DNA from: Spirochaetaceae bacterium
Lineage (GTDB): Bacteria; Spirochaetota; Spirochaetia; SZUA-6; Bin103
NCBI GenBank assembly: GCA_028818385.1
Contig: JAPPNY010000109.1
Location: 1-25,930 of the forward strand
Length of the DNA: 25,930 bases
Direction of reading: 5' to 3'
Positions 8,676 through 15,966 of this stretch are shown piece by piece; position 1 is the stretch's first letter, and each line of letters starts with the position of its first letter. The notes under the pieces are model-generated. The model had not been told where the DNA came from, searched no databases, and was given only the letters and a program-made list of their open reading frames with translations. Made by a program: the position numbers and the translations under genes.

Positions 8676-10073
8676 TTACACGGCGCGGCGCACTTTCTCG
8701 GATCGGTCGTTCCAGGCCGAATCGGGCCGCCGCCAGCCCCTCTTTCCGATCAGCGCCCGGAATGCCGCGGCGATCGCCAGCGCGTACGCCGCCAGCACCG
8801 CGGCCGGCACCCAGGCGCCGCCGCCGTTGGCGGGCACGTTCAGGACCAGGATCATCGGGATCGCCAGGAAGAAGGTGAGCCCGGATGCGTAGCAGTAGTC
8901 GGCCGCGGCCGGCGTGCGCAGCTCCGGATCGACCACCCGCACCAGGGCGATGCCGGTGGTGAGGGTGCCGGTCAGGCTGCCGTAGAACATCAGCAGCCGG
9001 GCGAACGAGTGGTCGGCGAACATGCGCGGCGTGATCCACATCAGCGATGCCAGGGTCAGCGTCCCGATCAGGAGCGCGAACACGGCCAGCACCGGCCAGT
9101 ACTCGGCGATGACCCCGACGGCGATCGACGCCAGCCCGGCGGCGATCATGAAGTCGACGGCGCCGCCGGCGACGCGCGTCAGCCCGCCGCCGTCGAGCAG
9201 GTGGGCAAGGCCGAGCCGCTCGGCCAGCGCGCGCGCGGCCAGCGCCGTCAGCAGCCCGAAGATGAAGGCGATGCCCCACAGGTTGGCCGCCAGCTCACTC
9301 CCCGCCGGACCGAGCAGGGCCAGCAACCCGGTGATCCCGGCCAGCAGGCCGTAGCTGGCCACGTAGACTCCGAACACGATCGCCAGCCACAGCGACAGTG
9401 AATCGATCGCGTCCGGCTCCGTGCGCTGCCGGGCGCCTTCCGGCCCCGCGTCCCGCGCGTCCAGCAGCCCGGTGCGCCGGCCGTAGCCGGACGGGGGCTC
9501 GATCCACCCGCGCGCGATCGCGGCGTTGATCAGGAGCACGCCGCCGACGCAGGCCAGCAGGAAGCCGAGCGCCCCGAAGGTCAGGCCGATGCTGCCCGCG
9601 CCGGCGAAGCCCAGCCGCTCCCAGCCCGAGCCGATCGCGAACGCCTGGCCCGGCCCCAGGGAGAAGCCGATCGCCGCCAGGAACCCGAAGCTCGGAAAGA
9701 GCCCAGGCAGCAGCGTCCCGATCAGCGCGAAGGTGAGCAGCAGGCCGGCCAGTCCCTGCAGGGTCATCTGCGACAGGATCACGGCCGCGGAGCCGGTGAT
9801 CGTCCTGGCGCGGCGGCGGGTGGTCGAGCGCAGGCCGAGCGCGATGATCGCCAGGTTGAGCAGGTGGTAGGTGAGCTGCTCGACGCCGCCGGTGTCGTGC
9901 CCGGCGAGCGGCGCCACCCAGTTGTAGAACGGGAACAGCAGCACGCCGGCGGTCAGCGCGTTCGGGATCAGGAAGCGCTGCAGCACCCGCACGCGCGCGC
10001 GCAGGGCGGTCGCGGCCGCCAGCGCCGCGCCGATCAGGCCCAGGTCGATCAGCAGCGGCCAGGAAATCGTCAC
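8676..10073 (-). CDS. Sodium:glutamate symporter family (GltS-like) transporter
   Basis: The 465-residue, very hydrophobic protein has about 12 predicted membrane segments. It resembles the ESS/GltS family of sodium-coupled glutamate carriers (COG0786). The family-like blocks are FSLGPGQAFAIGSGWE in the first half and GSLTGTLTTGIALVRVVDPE in the second, the two inverted-repeat pore loops. A hydrophilic stretch at about residues 190-225 (GRRTGLLDARDAGPEGARQR) is the central cytoplasmic linker. The start ATISWPLLIDLG-type N-terminus places the first helix at once. The gene follows the M24 peptidase with a 15-bp gap, so the two form an operon that would pair peptide cleavage with amino-acid uptake (inference). 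An intrinsic terminator follows. The substrate may be another carboxylate, since divergent members are uncharacterised. Confidence 0.8.
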   Translation of the reverse strand: MTISWPLLIDLGLIGAALAAATALRARVRVLQRFLIPNALTAGVLLFPFYNWVAPLAGHDTGGVEQLTYHLLNLAIIALGLRSTTRRRARTITGSAAVILSQMTLQGLAGLLLTFALIGTLLPGLFPSFGFLAAIGFSLGPGQAFAIGSGWERLGFAGAGSIGLTFGALGFLLACVGGVLLINAAIARGWIEPPSGYGRRTGLLDARDAGPEGARQRTEPDAIDSLSLWLAIVFGVYVASYGLLAGITGLLALLGPAGSELAANLWGIAFIFGLLTALAARALAERLGLAHLLDGGGLTRVAGGAVDFMIAAGLASIAVGVIAEYWPVLAVFALLIGTLTLASLMWITPRMFADHSFARLLMFYGSLTGTLTTGIALVRVVDPELRTPAAADYCYASGLTFFLAIPMILVLNVPANGGGAWVPAAVLAAYALAIAAAFRALIGKRGWRRPDSAWNDRSEKVRRAV

Positions 10074-10088
10074 CGTTCAGGGCGGCCG

Positions 10089-11192
10089 TCAGCCGTCGCG
10101 CTCCAGCGGCCGGAGGGACTTCGGCGCGTGGATGAGCGTCCGCACGCCGTCGGCGGTCACCAGCATGTCGTCCTCCACCCGCACCCCGCCGCGCAGCCCG
10201 TCGCCGTACACGCCGGGCTCCACGGTGATGACGTCGCCTGAGGCCAGGACGCCGTCCGGCCACGCCGGGTTGAGGTAGGGCGGCTCGTGCGGGCAGAGGC
10301 CGATGCCGTGGCCGAGGTGGTGGAACATGCCGCCGGGCACGATCCGGTCCATGCGCTCGCGCGCCAGGTTGAACAGGTCGACGCAGGCCACGCCCGGCCG
10401 CGCCATCCGCTTGACTTCCGCCAGCGTGTCGACCGCCTGCCGGTGCGCCCGCTCCTGCTCGTCGGTGGGCGCGGTCACCGCGAACACGCGCGAGGCGTCC
10501 GCGTAATAGCCGCGGTAGTTGACGCCCAGGTCCAGGATCCACAGCTCTTCCGCGCGCGCCGGCCGGCGCCGCGGCGGGCCGCCGGGCGACCCGCACTGGA
10601 AGTCCTGACCGAACCGCAGCGGCAGCTCGCCCGCCTCTTCCACCACCGCGGCGGACAGCTCGCTGTAGAGGGCCAGCTCGTCCAGGCCCGGCTCGATGAC
10701 CTGTGCGGCGCGCGCGTAGGCGGCGTCGATGCAGCGCGCGGCGGCCTGGATCAACTCGACCTCGTCCGGGTCCTTGCGCCTGCGCAGGTGGAGCAGGTCG
10801 GGGGTCACGTCCGCGAACGTGGCGTCCATGCGCTGCAGCACGGCGGCGCCGAGCACCCCCTGGTCCAGGCCCACGCGGCGCGCGCCGGCAAGCTCCGGGG
10901 CGAGCAGCGCCGCGATGCCGTCCGCCTGGTCCAGGCGGATCGTCGCGTTGGACTGCGCCTCGGCGACGCGCACGTCGTCCACGGTTGAGCCGTCGGAGCG
11001 CGGCTCGCTGGTGGCCAGCACCGAGCGCTCGGCGCCGATCGCCACCGCCCCGAGCGCGAACCACGGCGGCAGGCAGCCGGTGACGTAGTACACGTGGCAG
11101 GGATCGGTGAGCAGCAGCAGGTCCAGCTCGCGGTCGGCCAGAATCGAGCGCACGCGGTCGAGGCGTCGGGCACAGCCATCCAGGGTCAACAT
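10089..11192 (-). CDS. M24-family metallopeptidase (Xaa-Pro dipeptidase/aminopeptidase type)
   Basis: The 367-residue protein has the creatinase N-terminal domain (about residues 1-130, starting CARRLDRVRSILADRELD) followed by the pita-bread M24 catalytic domain. All five metal ligands are visible: Asp221 in ILDLGVNY, Asp232 in YADASR, His295 in LGHGIGL, Glu325 in VEPGVYG and Glu340 in RVEDDM. The fold and ligands predict cleavage of Xaa-Pro bonds or a related prolidase activity in the cytoplasm with Mn or Co. Related M24 members also hydrolyse creatine or DMSP, so the substrate is open. The ATG at 11190-11192 has no obvious ribosome site. An inverted repeat CCGGGG-AGTCTA-CCCCGG (11196-11213) sits just upstream. 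The GltS-like transporter is the next gene in the same operon. Confidence 0.92.
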   Translation of the reverse strand: MLTLDGCARRLDRVRSILADRELDLLLLTDPCHVYYVTGCLPPWFALGAVAIGAERSVLATSEPRSDGSTVDDVRVAEAQSNATIRLDQADGIAALLAPELAGARRVGLDQGVLGAAVLQRMDATFADVTPDLLHLRRRKDPDEVELIQAAARCIDAAYARAAQVIEPGLDELALYSELSAAVVEEAGELPLRFGQDFQCGSPGGPPRRRPARAEELWILDLGVNYRGYYADASRVFAVTAPTDEQERAHRQAVDTLAEVKRMARPGVACVDLFNLARERMDRIVPGGMFHHLGHGIGLCPHEPPYLNPAWPDGVLASGDVITVEPGVYGDGLRGGVRVEDDMLVTADGVRTLIHAPKSLRPLERDG

Positions 11193-11264
11193 CGCCCGGG
11201 GAGTCTACCCCGGAAGCCTGGACGGCGCTTGCCTGTGCCGGGTGCTTCGGGTACTAAGGGAACA

Positions 11265-12017
11265 GTGGTACTGCTGATCATCGCCGGCGCCATCGTGGCG
11301 GTGGGCCTGGGGGTCTTCTTCATCGAGCCCGGCATTTTCGCGCTGGCGTACAGCCTGATCACCCCCGTGTTCGTGCGGAATCCCCCGTTCGTGGATTCGG
11401 ATCGGGGCTTTCCCGGACACCGGCTGATCGAGGACGCCTACCCGGAGATCCGTGCGGAGGCGGAGGCGCTGCTGCGGAACCCGGAGCGGATCCCGAAGTT
11501 CCACGAGGTCGACCCGCTGCAGACCCCGATTTCCGGCAAGGACGGTATCCCCTGGCGGACCTTCTTCCTCATGGGCCACGGCGTCTGGCACGACACCAAC
11601 GTGAACCTGACCCCGAAGACCGTCGAGGTGCTCCGGCAGATCCCGGAGGTCGAAACGGCGATGTTCTCGATCCTGGACGGCGGCAAGCACATCCCCGCGC
11701 ACCGCGGCTTCTTCCGCGGGGTGTACCGCTACCACCTGGGCCTGATCGTGCCGGACGACGCGCCGGTCTACATCGTCTGCGGCGGCCAGGAGTACCACTG
11801 GCGGGAAGGGCAAGGCGTGCTGTTCGACGACACCTACCGGCACGAGGTGTGGAACAGGAGCGCTCGCCCGCGGGTCGTGCTGTTCCTGAACGTCCTGCGC
11901 GACGCCGACCTGCCGCGCTGGATGCGCCCGATCAACCGCCTGGTGGCGTCGTTGATGCAGAGATCGCCCAAGCTGAAACGCGCCGGCAAGCGCGCCGAGG
12001 TGGCGATGGACATCTGA
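11265..12017 (+). CDS. Aspartyl/asparaginyl beta-hydroxylase family (LpxO-like) dioxygenase
   Basis: The 250-residue protein has one N-terminal membrane anchor (VLLIIAGAIVAVGLGVFFIE) and an Asp/Arg hydroxylase Fe(II)/2-oxoglutarate domain. GGKHIPAHRG and YRYHLGLIVP give the first iron ligand, His157. LFDDTYRHEVWN gives the second, His193. As in AspH-type enzymes, no carboxylate ligand is needed. RVVLFLNVLR contains the expected 2-oxoglutarate-binding Arg. Membrane-anchored members include LpxO, which 2-hydroxylates lipid A acyl chains, so lipid A or another membrane lipid is a reasonable substrate (inference). I chose GTG 11265, preceded by AAGGG, over an in-frame codon at 11094 because the hydrophobic anchor starts there and the longer form would run antisense through the peptidase start. 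The stop lies in a repeat that recurs at 12118. Confidence 0.88.
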   Translation: MVLLIIAGAIVAVGLGVFFIEPGIFALAYSLITPVFVRNPPFVDSDRGFPGHRLIEDAYPEIRAEAEALLRNPERIPKFHEVDPLQTPISGKDGIPWRTFFLMGHGVWHDTNVNLTPKTVEVLRQIPEVETAMFSILDGGKHIPAHRGFFRGVYRYHLGLIVPDDAPVYIVCGGQEYHWREGQGVLFDDTYRHEVWNRSARPRVVLFLNVLRDADLPRWMRPINRLVASLMQRSPKLKRAGKRAEVAMDI

Positions 12018-12134
12018 GCCCGGTGGGTACTGCCGCGTCAGCGGCAGATCCCACCGGGATCGGATGGAGGAGGGGATGGGCCGATGGGCGGAGCCGGAGG
12101 CGACGGCTATCGGGGCGATCTGAGCCCGGTGGGT
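12012..12134. repeat. REP-like hairpin element, copy A, bounded by a 17-bp direct repeat
   Basis: A near-perfect hairpin (12019-12058) has 18-base arms with two adjacent mismatches: CCCGGTGGGTACTGCCGC, loop GTCA, then the complement. A tail follows containing GGAGCCGGAGGCGACG (12091-12106) and CGGGGC. ATCTGAGCCCGGTGGGT occurs at 12012-12028 (including the upstream stop codon) and again at 12118-12134. The architecture recurs at 14870-14969 with different stem sequence. No T-run follows the hairpin, so it is not a standard intrinsic terminator. Confidence 0.75.
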
Positions 12135-12191
12135 CGGGCATCGGCTGCGCGGTGAGGCCCGGGCAGCCGGCCGCTACTCCGGAACCGGGTC

Positions 12192-12458
12192 GTGAGGACC
12201 GCCGGCACGGCCGTCGTGCTGATGCGGCTGTCGGACGTGGCGCGAGCCCTGGGGGGCCAGCGGATGCAGACGCACCGGTCCTACTGGGCGGCATACCGCA
12301 ACGTCGTGCGGCTGCAGAGCGACGATCACCGCGTGGTGCTGCATCTCACCGGCGGCCACCGGGTGCCGGTGAGCCGCTCGTTCCGCGCTGACGTGCGGGC
12401 CTACATGACAGACCGCGAAGACGACCACCAAGCCCCGTCAGAAAGCGGTCGAGTTTGA
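12192..12458 (+). pseudogene. N-terminally truncated LytTR DNA-binding domain
   Basis: The 88-residue frame reads as most of a LytTR domain. VVLMRLSDVARALGG corresponds to the second strand and first helix. THRSYWAAYRNVVRL is the diagnostic HRSyWVa segment. RVVLHLTGGHRVPVSRSFR is the closing DNA-contact strand with the conserved VSRS. Full regulators place about 10-15 more LytTR residues and a receiver or membrane module before this. Here an in-frame TGA at 12153-12155 closes the frame, and the repeat element lies immediately upstream. The GTG 12192 start has no evident ribosome site. It is probably a remnant, and possibly a very short stand-alone DNA-binding protein. It lies on (+) between the hydroxylase and a convergent lipoprotein gene. 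Confidence 0.65.
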
Positions 12459-12469
12459 CCGATGGCCGC

Positions 12470-13009
12470 TCAGGCGCCCGCGCACGGCGCGTCCCTGCAG
12501 GCCGTCAGCGACGCCAGCAGATCCGGCGCGGTCAGGATGCCGGAGAAGAGGCCGATCATGGTCATGGTGGTGCCGGCGTCGTCGATATCGACCAGCATCG
12601 GCTCCTCGGACAAACCCCGGAAGAGCACCGTGAACGAGGCTGTCGACAACTCCTGCTCCAACTCCCCGACCCCATCCACGAACTCGATCGAGACCCCGTC
12701 TTCGGGCACCGTCAGCTTGAAGCTGGTGTCGCCTTCGACGGACAGGCTGCCGCTCACCGTCAGCATGGTGGCCACGTTCTCCGCGCCCTCCTCGGGCGGC
12801 ACGAGCGGCTGCAGGACGGTGCTCCCGTCACCGACGATGAACGTGAAGGTGTCCTCCCCGAACGTCAGCGTGGTCGGATCGGCCTGACCGGCGATGTGCC
12901 AGGTGCCGACGTAGGCCGGCGCCATTTCCGGAGCCGGCCCGCGGGAGCAGCCCGCTACGGCCAGCAGGATCGCCGCGCTTGCGGCGAACAACGTAGTCCT
13001 CTGTTTCAT
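12470..13009 (-). CDS. Putative lipoprotein of unknown function
   Basis: The 179-residue precursor begins MKQRTTLFAASAAILLAVAGC, a type II signal peptide with lipobox VAGC and lipidated Cys21. The mature chain is about 159 residues. It starts with a short Pro/Ala linker, then YVGTWHIAGQADPTTLTFGEDTFTF, a beta-rich pattern like small lipocalin or DUF-type lipoproteins in which GTW opens the barrel. I recognise no family with certainty. ATG 13009 is chosen because GGGAGG lies six bases upstream. The ATG at 13015 would abut that ribosome site with no spacing. A C-terminal CRDAPC pair may form a disulfide. The next gene upstream on the same strand is a Gfo/Idh/MocA oxidoreductase, 101 bp away, so co-transcription is possible. 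Confidence 0.8.
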   Translation of the reverse strand: MKQRTTLFAASAAILLAVAGCSRGPAPEMAPAYVGTWHIAGQADPTTLTFGEDTFTFIVGDGSTVLQPLVPPEEGAENVATMLTVSGSLSVEGDTSFKLTVPEDGVSIEFVDGVGELEQELSTASFTVLFRGLSEEPMLVDIDDAGTTMTMIGLFSGILTAPDLLASLTACRDAPCAGA

Positions 13010-13110
13010 CGACATCCTCCCGAAGCCGGGAAGATACGCGAGCCGCATCGATCGGCCAAGCACGTCCGCGCGCCGCTGGACGTGCGGCGAGGAGGAGTGA
13101 ACGGAGAGGC

Positions 13111-14319
13111 TCAGCCGGCGGGCGTCAGGTCTTCGGACAGACCGACGCGGCCTGGAGCGAGCCCCCACGGCGCGCCGGCGCCGACGTAGCCCGTCGCCGC
13201 GGCGTGTGCGGCCTGCAGGGTCCGCTCAATGCCGCGGATCGCGGTGACCGGGCCGGCGGCGTCCGCGGGCAGCGACGGCGGCGGGGTCGCCGTGAGCACG
13301 AACTCGGCCGGCACCTCCGCGGGCGGGGCGGCGGCAAAGCCGGCCTCGATGCAGGCGGTGTGCTGCAGGGCGTTGCCGATCGTGCAGGCGGGCGGCTCGC
13401 CGGTCTCCATCGACGCCAGCAGTGCGCGCAGCGGCCCGGACGGGTCGTAGGGCGGGTCGGCCATCTCCTCGCTCTTGCCTGCCCGTTCGATCACCACGCG
13501 TCCGCCGTCAACGGTTGCCGTGCCGCCCTCGAAGCAGTACTCGATGTGGACGTCGGTCGCCTCCAGGCAGGCGTGCGACGCCAGCATGCCGATGACGGTC
13601 CGTTCGCGGGTTTCGACCCGCAGGTACTGGGTGTCGGCCCAGGCCTCCCGGGCGGCGCGGTAATTCTCTGCCGTGACGGCGACGGGGGTGGCCGCCTGCC
13701 GCTCGCCCGCGCCGGCCACGTACAGCATCTGCTGGAGCTGGTGGGCGCAGGCGTTCTGGATCGGTGAGTCGAGGACCTCCGCGCCGCCGCGCCGGCCGCC
13801 CCAGTCACGGCGCCGGTAGTAGCGCCGGCCGCGCGTCGCTGAGATCAGCGTCCGCGCGTGTGTGAGCGCGCCAAGCCCGCCCCCGGTGCGCAGGGCCTTG
13901 AGCCGGGCGACCGCGGGGGAGTACATGCCCTGATAGCCGATGGCCAGGATGCGTCCGCTGTGCGCCGCGGCCTGCTGCATGCGGCGCGCCTGCGCCAGGG
14001 TGCCGGCGGCCGGCTTCTCGCAGAGCACGTGGCAGCCGGCCTCCAGCGCCGCGACGGACGCGGTCTCGTGGCAGGGGATGCCGCCGGCGACCACGACCAG
14101 GTCCAGCCGGCCCGCCTCGGCGCCCAGCAGCTCCTCCAGGGTCGGGTGCGCGGTTGCGCCGAGCTCGCCGAGCATGCGCTCCGACTCCGGGTAGCGGCCG
14201 GGCGTGCGCACCACGGCCGCAGCCAGCGCGCAGCGCCGCTCGGCCTGCGCGGCCGCCAGCACCTCCAGCAGCGTGCGGCCGTATCCGCCGATCCCGACCA
14301 GCGCGGCGCGCGGTGCCAT
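13111..14319 (-). CDS. Gfo/Idh/MocA family NAD(P)-dependent oxidoreductase
   Basis: The 402-residue protein has the two-domain layout of this family. The N-terminal Rossmann fold opens with AALVGIGGYGRTLLEVL, followed by LDLVVVAGGIPCHETASVAALEAGCHVLCEKPAAGT. The EKP motif, near residue 100, carries the cofactor- and substrate-binding lysine. The C-terminal alpha/beta domain has VLDSPIQNACAHQLQQMLYV, where the His matches the catalytic position. Members oxidise or reduce sugars, inositols or related polyols. The specific substrate cannot be read from sequence. The C-terminal 60 residues are alanine/proline-rich. The ATG at 14317-14319 follows GGGGAG at an 11-base distance. The gene is divergent from the small membrane protein at 14453. 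Confidence 0.9.
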   Translation of the reverse strand: MAPRAALVGIGGYGRTLLEVLAAAQAERRCALAAAVVRTPGRYPESERMLGELGATAHPTLEELLGAEAGRLDLVVVAGGIPCHETASVAALEAGCHVLCEKPAAGTLAQARRMQQAAAHSGRILAIGYQGMYSPAVARLKALRTGGGLGALTHARTLISATRGRRYYRRRDWGGRRGGAEVLDSPIQNACAHQLQQMLYVAGAGERQAATPVAVTAENYRAAREAWADTQYLRVETRERTVIGMLASHACLEATDVHIEYCFEGGTATVDGGRVVIERAGKSEEMADPPYDPSGPLRALLASMETGEPPACTIGNALQHTACIEAGFAAAPPAEVPAEFVLTATPPPSLPADAAGPVTAIRGIERTLQAAHAAATGYVGAGAPWGLAPGRVGLSEDLTPAG

Positions 14320-14452
14320 CGCTCAGCCCGCTCCCCGTGGCCTGTGACTGGACATCGGGCTCATCATACCCCGGCGCCGCCCGCCTGACGGCAGTCGCTT
14401 CGGACGGCTACGATGCGCCGTCAGCTTGCCGGCCCAGGCTGACGCCCCGCCG

Positions 14453-14866
14453 ATGACGTCCCGCCTCAGTACGACCAACCGCATCATCGCCGTCACGATC
14501 GGCGCCGGGGTCACCGTGGCCCAGGCGATCAGCGCCGGGGTGGGCTGGCAGGCGATGGTGTCGACCTTCGAGCGGATCGCGCACGCCGCGGCCGCCCCGC
14601 TGGCCGGGGCGGCCGCCGCCGGGTTGTGGGTGCTGGTCGCGCGCACGCCGCAGGCGGTCCGCCGGCTGTTCCTGCCGACGCCTGAGCGGGTCGAGTGGAC
14701 GATCGAGACCGCGCGGGCAGCCGGCCTGCTGCCGGAGGGCTACGTGAGCGACCCGCACCGCGACCTGCTGGTCGCCCGCACCATCGCCTTCGACCGCAAG
14801 GCCGGCCTGACAGACGAGGAAATCCGCAAAGACCTGGCTGACCAACTGGCAGCGGAGTCCCGGTAG
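14453..14866 (+). CDS. Small putative membrane protein, unknown function
   Basis: The 137-residue protein matches no family I recognise. Residues about 8-32 (RIIAVTIGAGVTVAQAISAG) and 42-63 (AAAAPLAGAAAAGLWVLVA) look like two membrane segments. The soluble C-terminal half contains TPERVEWTIETARAAGLLPEG and ends in a charged helix DEEIRKDLADQLAAESR. ATG 14453 is the first ATG in frame. A TTG at 14426 would add nine residues, and neither has a clear ribosome site. Codon composition is typical of the window and the frame is open for its whole length. The stop codon is immediately followed by a hairpin repeat shared with the 12012-12134 region. Confidence 0.55.
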   Translation: MTSRLSTTNRIIAVTIGAGVTVAQAISAGVGWQAMVSTFERIAHAAAAPLAGAAAAGLWVLVARTPQAVRRLFLPTPERVEWTIETARAAGLLPEGYVSDPHRDLLVARTIAFDRKAGLTDEEIRKDLADQLAAESR

Positions 14867-14970
14867 GAATCGGTCGGACGGGGCGCGCCAGCGGCACGTC
14901 CGACCGACTCCTGCCGCAAGGCGGGGCCGGGCCAGGACCGGAGCCGAAGGCGACGATCCTGGGGCACTAG
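14866..14970. repeat. REP-like hairpin element, copy B
   Basis: A perfect 11-bp stem TCGGTCGGACG (14870-14880) / CGTCCGACCGA (14897-14907) encloses a 16-base loop that includes GCGCCAGCGGCA. It is followed by GGAGCCGAAGGCGACG (14939-14954) and TGGGGC. Stem sequence differs from copy A, yet pairing, the internal CAGCGGCA and the tail are kept. It fills the gap between the stop codons of two convergent genes and overlaps the metallophosphoesterase stop. Confidence 0.75.
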
Positions 14971-15806
14971 CCGCGGATCCCGGACAGGAAGAGCTTCGCC
15001 GCGTCCGCCACGGTCAGCTCGCGCGCCAGGATCCGGTCCTGGTAATCGCGGGTCCAGGCGGCCAGCCGACCGCGGGCGGTGCGGAACTCGTTGAGGACCG
15101 TGCGGCCGATCGGGCCGCAGCCGTCCAGGAAGCCGGTGAGAGCGAAGTCGCGCTCGGCGGCGGCGCGGTCGTAGTCCAGCCGCACGATGCGCACGCCCCA
15201 CCCGGTGGAGCCGATCAGCTCCAGGCGCGCGTAGGCGGCGCGCGGATCGCCGTCGAACGGCATGCCGATGGAGCCGGCGTTGACCACCAGGCAGCCGCGG
15301 TGGCGGCGGATCAGCGGGCGGTGGGTGTGACCGACCGCGAACACGGCGCTGCCGGCGCGCACCTTGCTGTCGAGCTCCTGGTCGGTGGTGTGCGGGTAGA
15401 TCCCGTCACGGGAGCCGAGCAGCGTGCCGTGCGTCATGAAGACCTCGCCCGCCGGCGTCGGCAGGCTCGCCTCGGTCACCATGGCGGGCAACTCGGCGGC
15501 GCGCGCCCCCAGCGACCGCCGGCACCAGTCGACCGCCGCGAACACGTCATAGGCCGGCGGCGGGCGGGCGGCGTCCGGAGAACCGCGCTGCATCACGTAC
15601 TCCTCGTGGTTGCCGCGGATGACGAGCCAGCCGTCGCGCGCGCGGCGCTCTTCGACCAGGTCCCAGCACTCCGGGGAGCGCGGGCCGCGGTTGACGATGT
15701 CCCCGGCCACCAGCACCGCGTCCGGCCGCCACCGGTCGACGTGATCCATGACCGCGCGCAGGGCCTGCAGGTTGCCGTGCACGTCGGCCAGGATGGCAAT
15801 CTTCAC
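14967..15806 (-). CDS. Calcineurin-like metallophosphoesterase (YfcE/diadenosine-tetraphosphatase type)
   Basis: The 279-residue protein has every metallophosphoesterase signature in order: DVH (Asp8, His10), GDIVNRGP (Asp36, Asn39), GNHE (Asn66, His67), MTHGT near residue 150 and GHTHRP near 185. These build the dinuclear metal site that cleaves phosphomonoesters or phosphodiesters. MKIAILADVHGNLQALRAV is the typical start of the compact prokaryotic subgroup acting on small nucleotides or nucleic acid ends. The substrate is unknown. About 70 residues follow the core, rich in Arg/Leu, with no second domain recognised. The start is GTG (15804-15806), with no good ribosome site but a small palindrome AGTGG-CGC-CCACT (15808-15820) next to it. 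It is divergent from the oxidoreductase operon. Confidence 0.9.
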   Translation of the reverse strand: MKIAILADVHGNLQALRAVMDHVDRWRPDAVLVAGDIVNRGPRSPECWDLVEERRARDGWLVIRGNHEEYVMQRGSPDAARPPPAYDVFAAVDWCRRSLGARAAELPAMVTEASLPTPAGEVFMTHGTLLGSRDGIYPHTTDQELDSKVRAGSAVFAVGHTHRPLIRRHRGCLVVNAGSIGMPFDGDPRAAYARLELIGSTGWGVRIVRLDYDRAAAERDFALTGFLDGCGPIGRTVLNEFRTARGRLAAWTRDYQDRILARELTVADAAKLFLSGIRG

Positions 15807-15844
15807 GAGTGGCGCCCACTAAGGGCGGGCGGGAGTCCCGCGGT

Positions 15845-15874
15845 TTGACAGTACGTCAAGTCGGCCAATACATT
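15845..15874 (+). promoter_or_regulatory. Sigma70-like promoter with overlapping TTGAC-N5-GTCAA palindrome
   Basis: TTGACA (15845-15850), an 18-bp spacer and TACATT (15869-15874) form a plausible promoter 93 bp before the oxidoreductase ATG. The -35 box lies within TTGAC-AGTAC-GTCAA (15845-15859), a perfect 5-5-5 inverted repeat. A repressor bound there would block the -35. The form resembles CRP/FNR-type sites but with a five-base centre, so the regulator is unknown. Confidence 0.5.
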
Positions 15875-15966
15875 AGCGTAGCTTCCGGCGTGCGTGCGCG
15901 AGCCGTTTGCGACGCGCGAAGCGATCAGGTCTTGCCTGGTCGCAAGAATCAACCGATCGACAGAAC

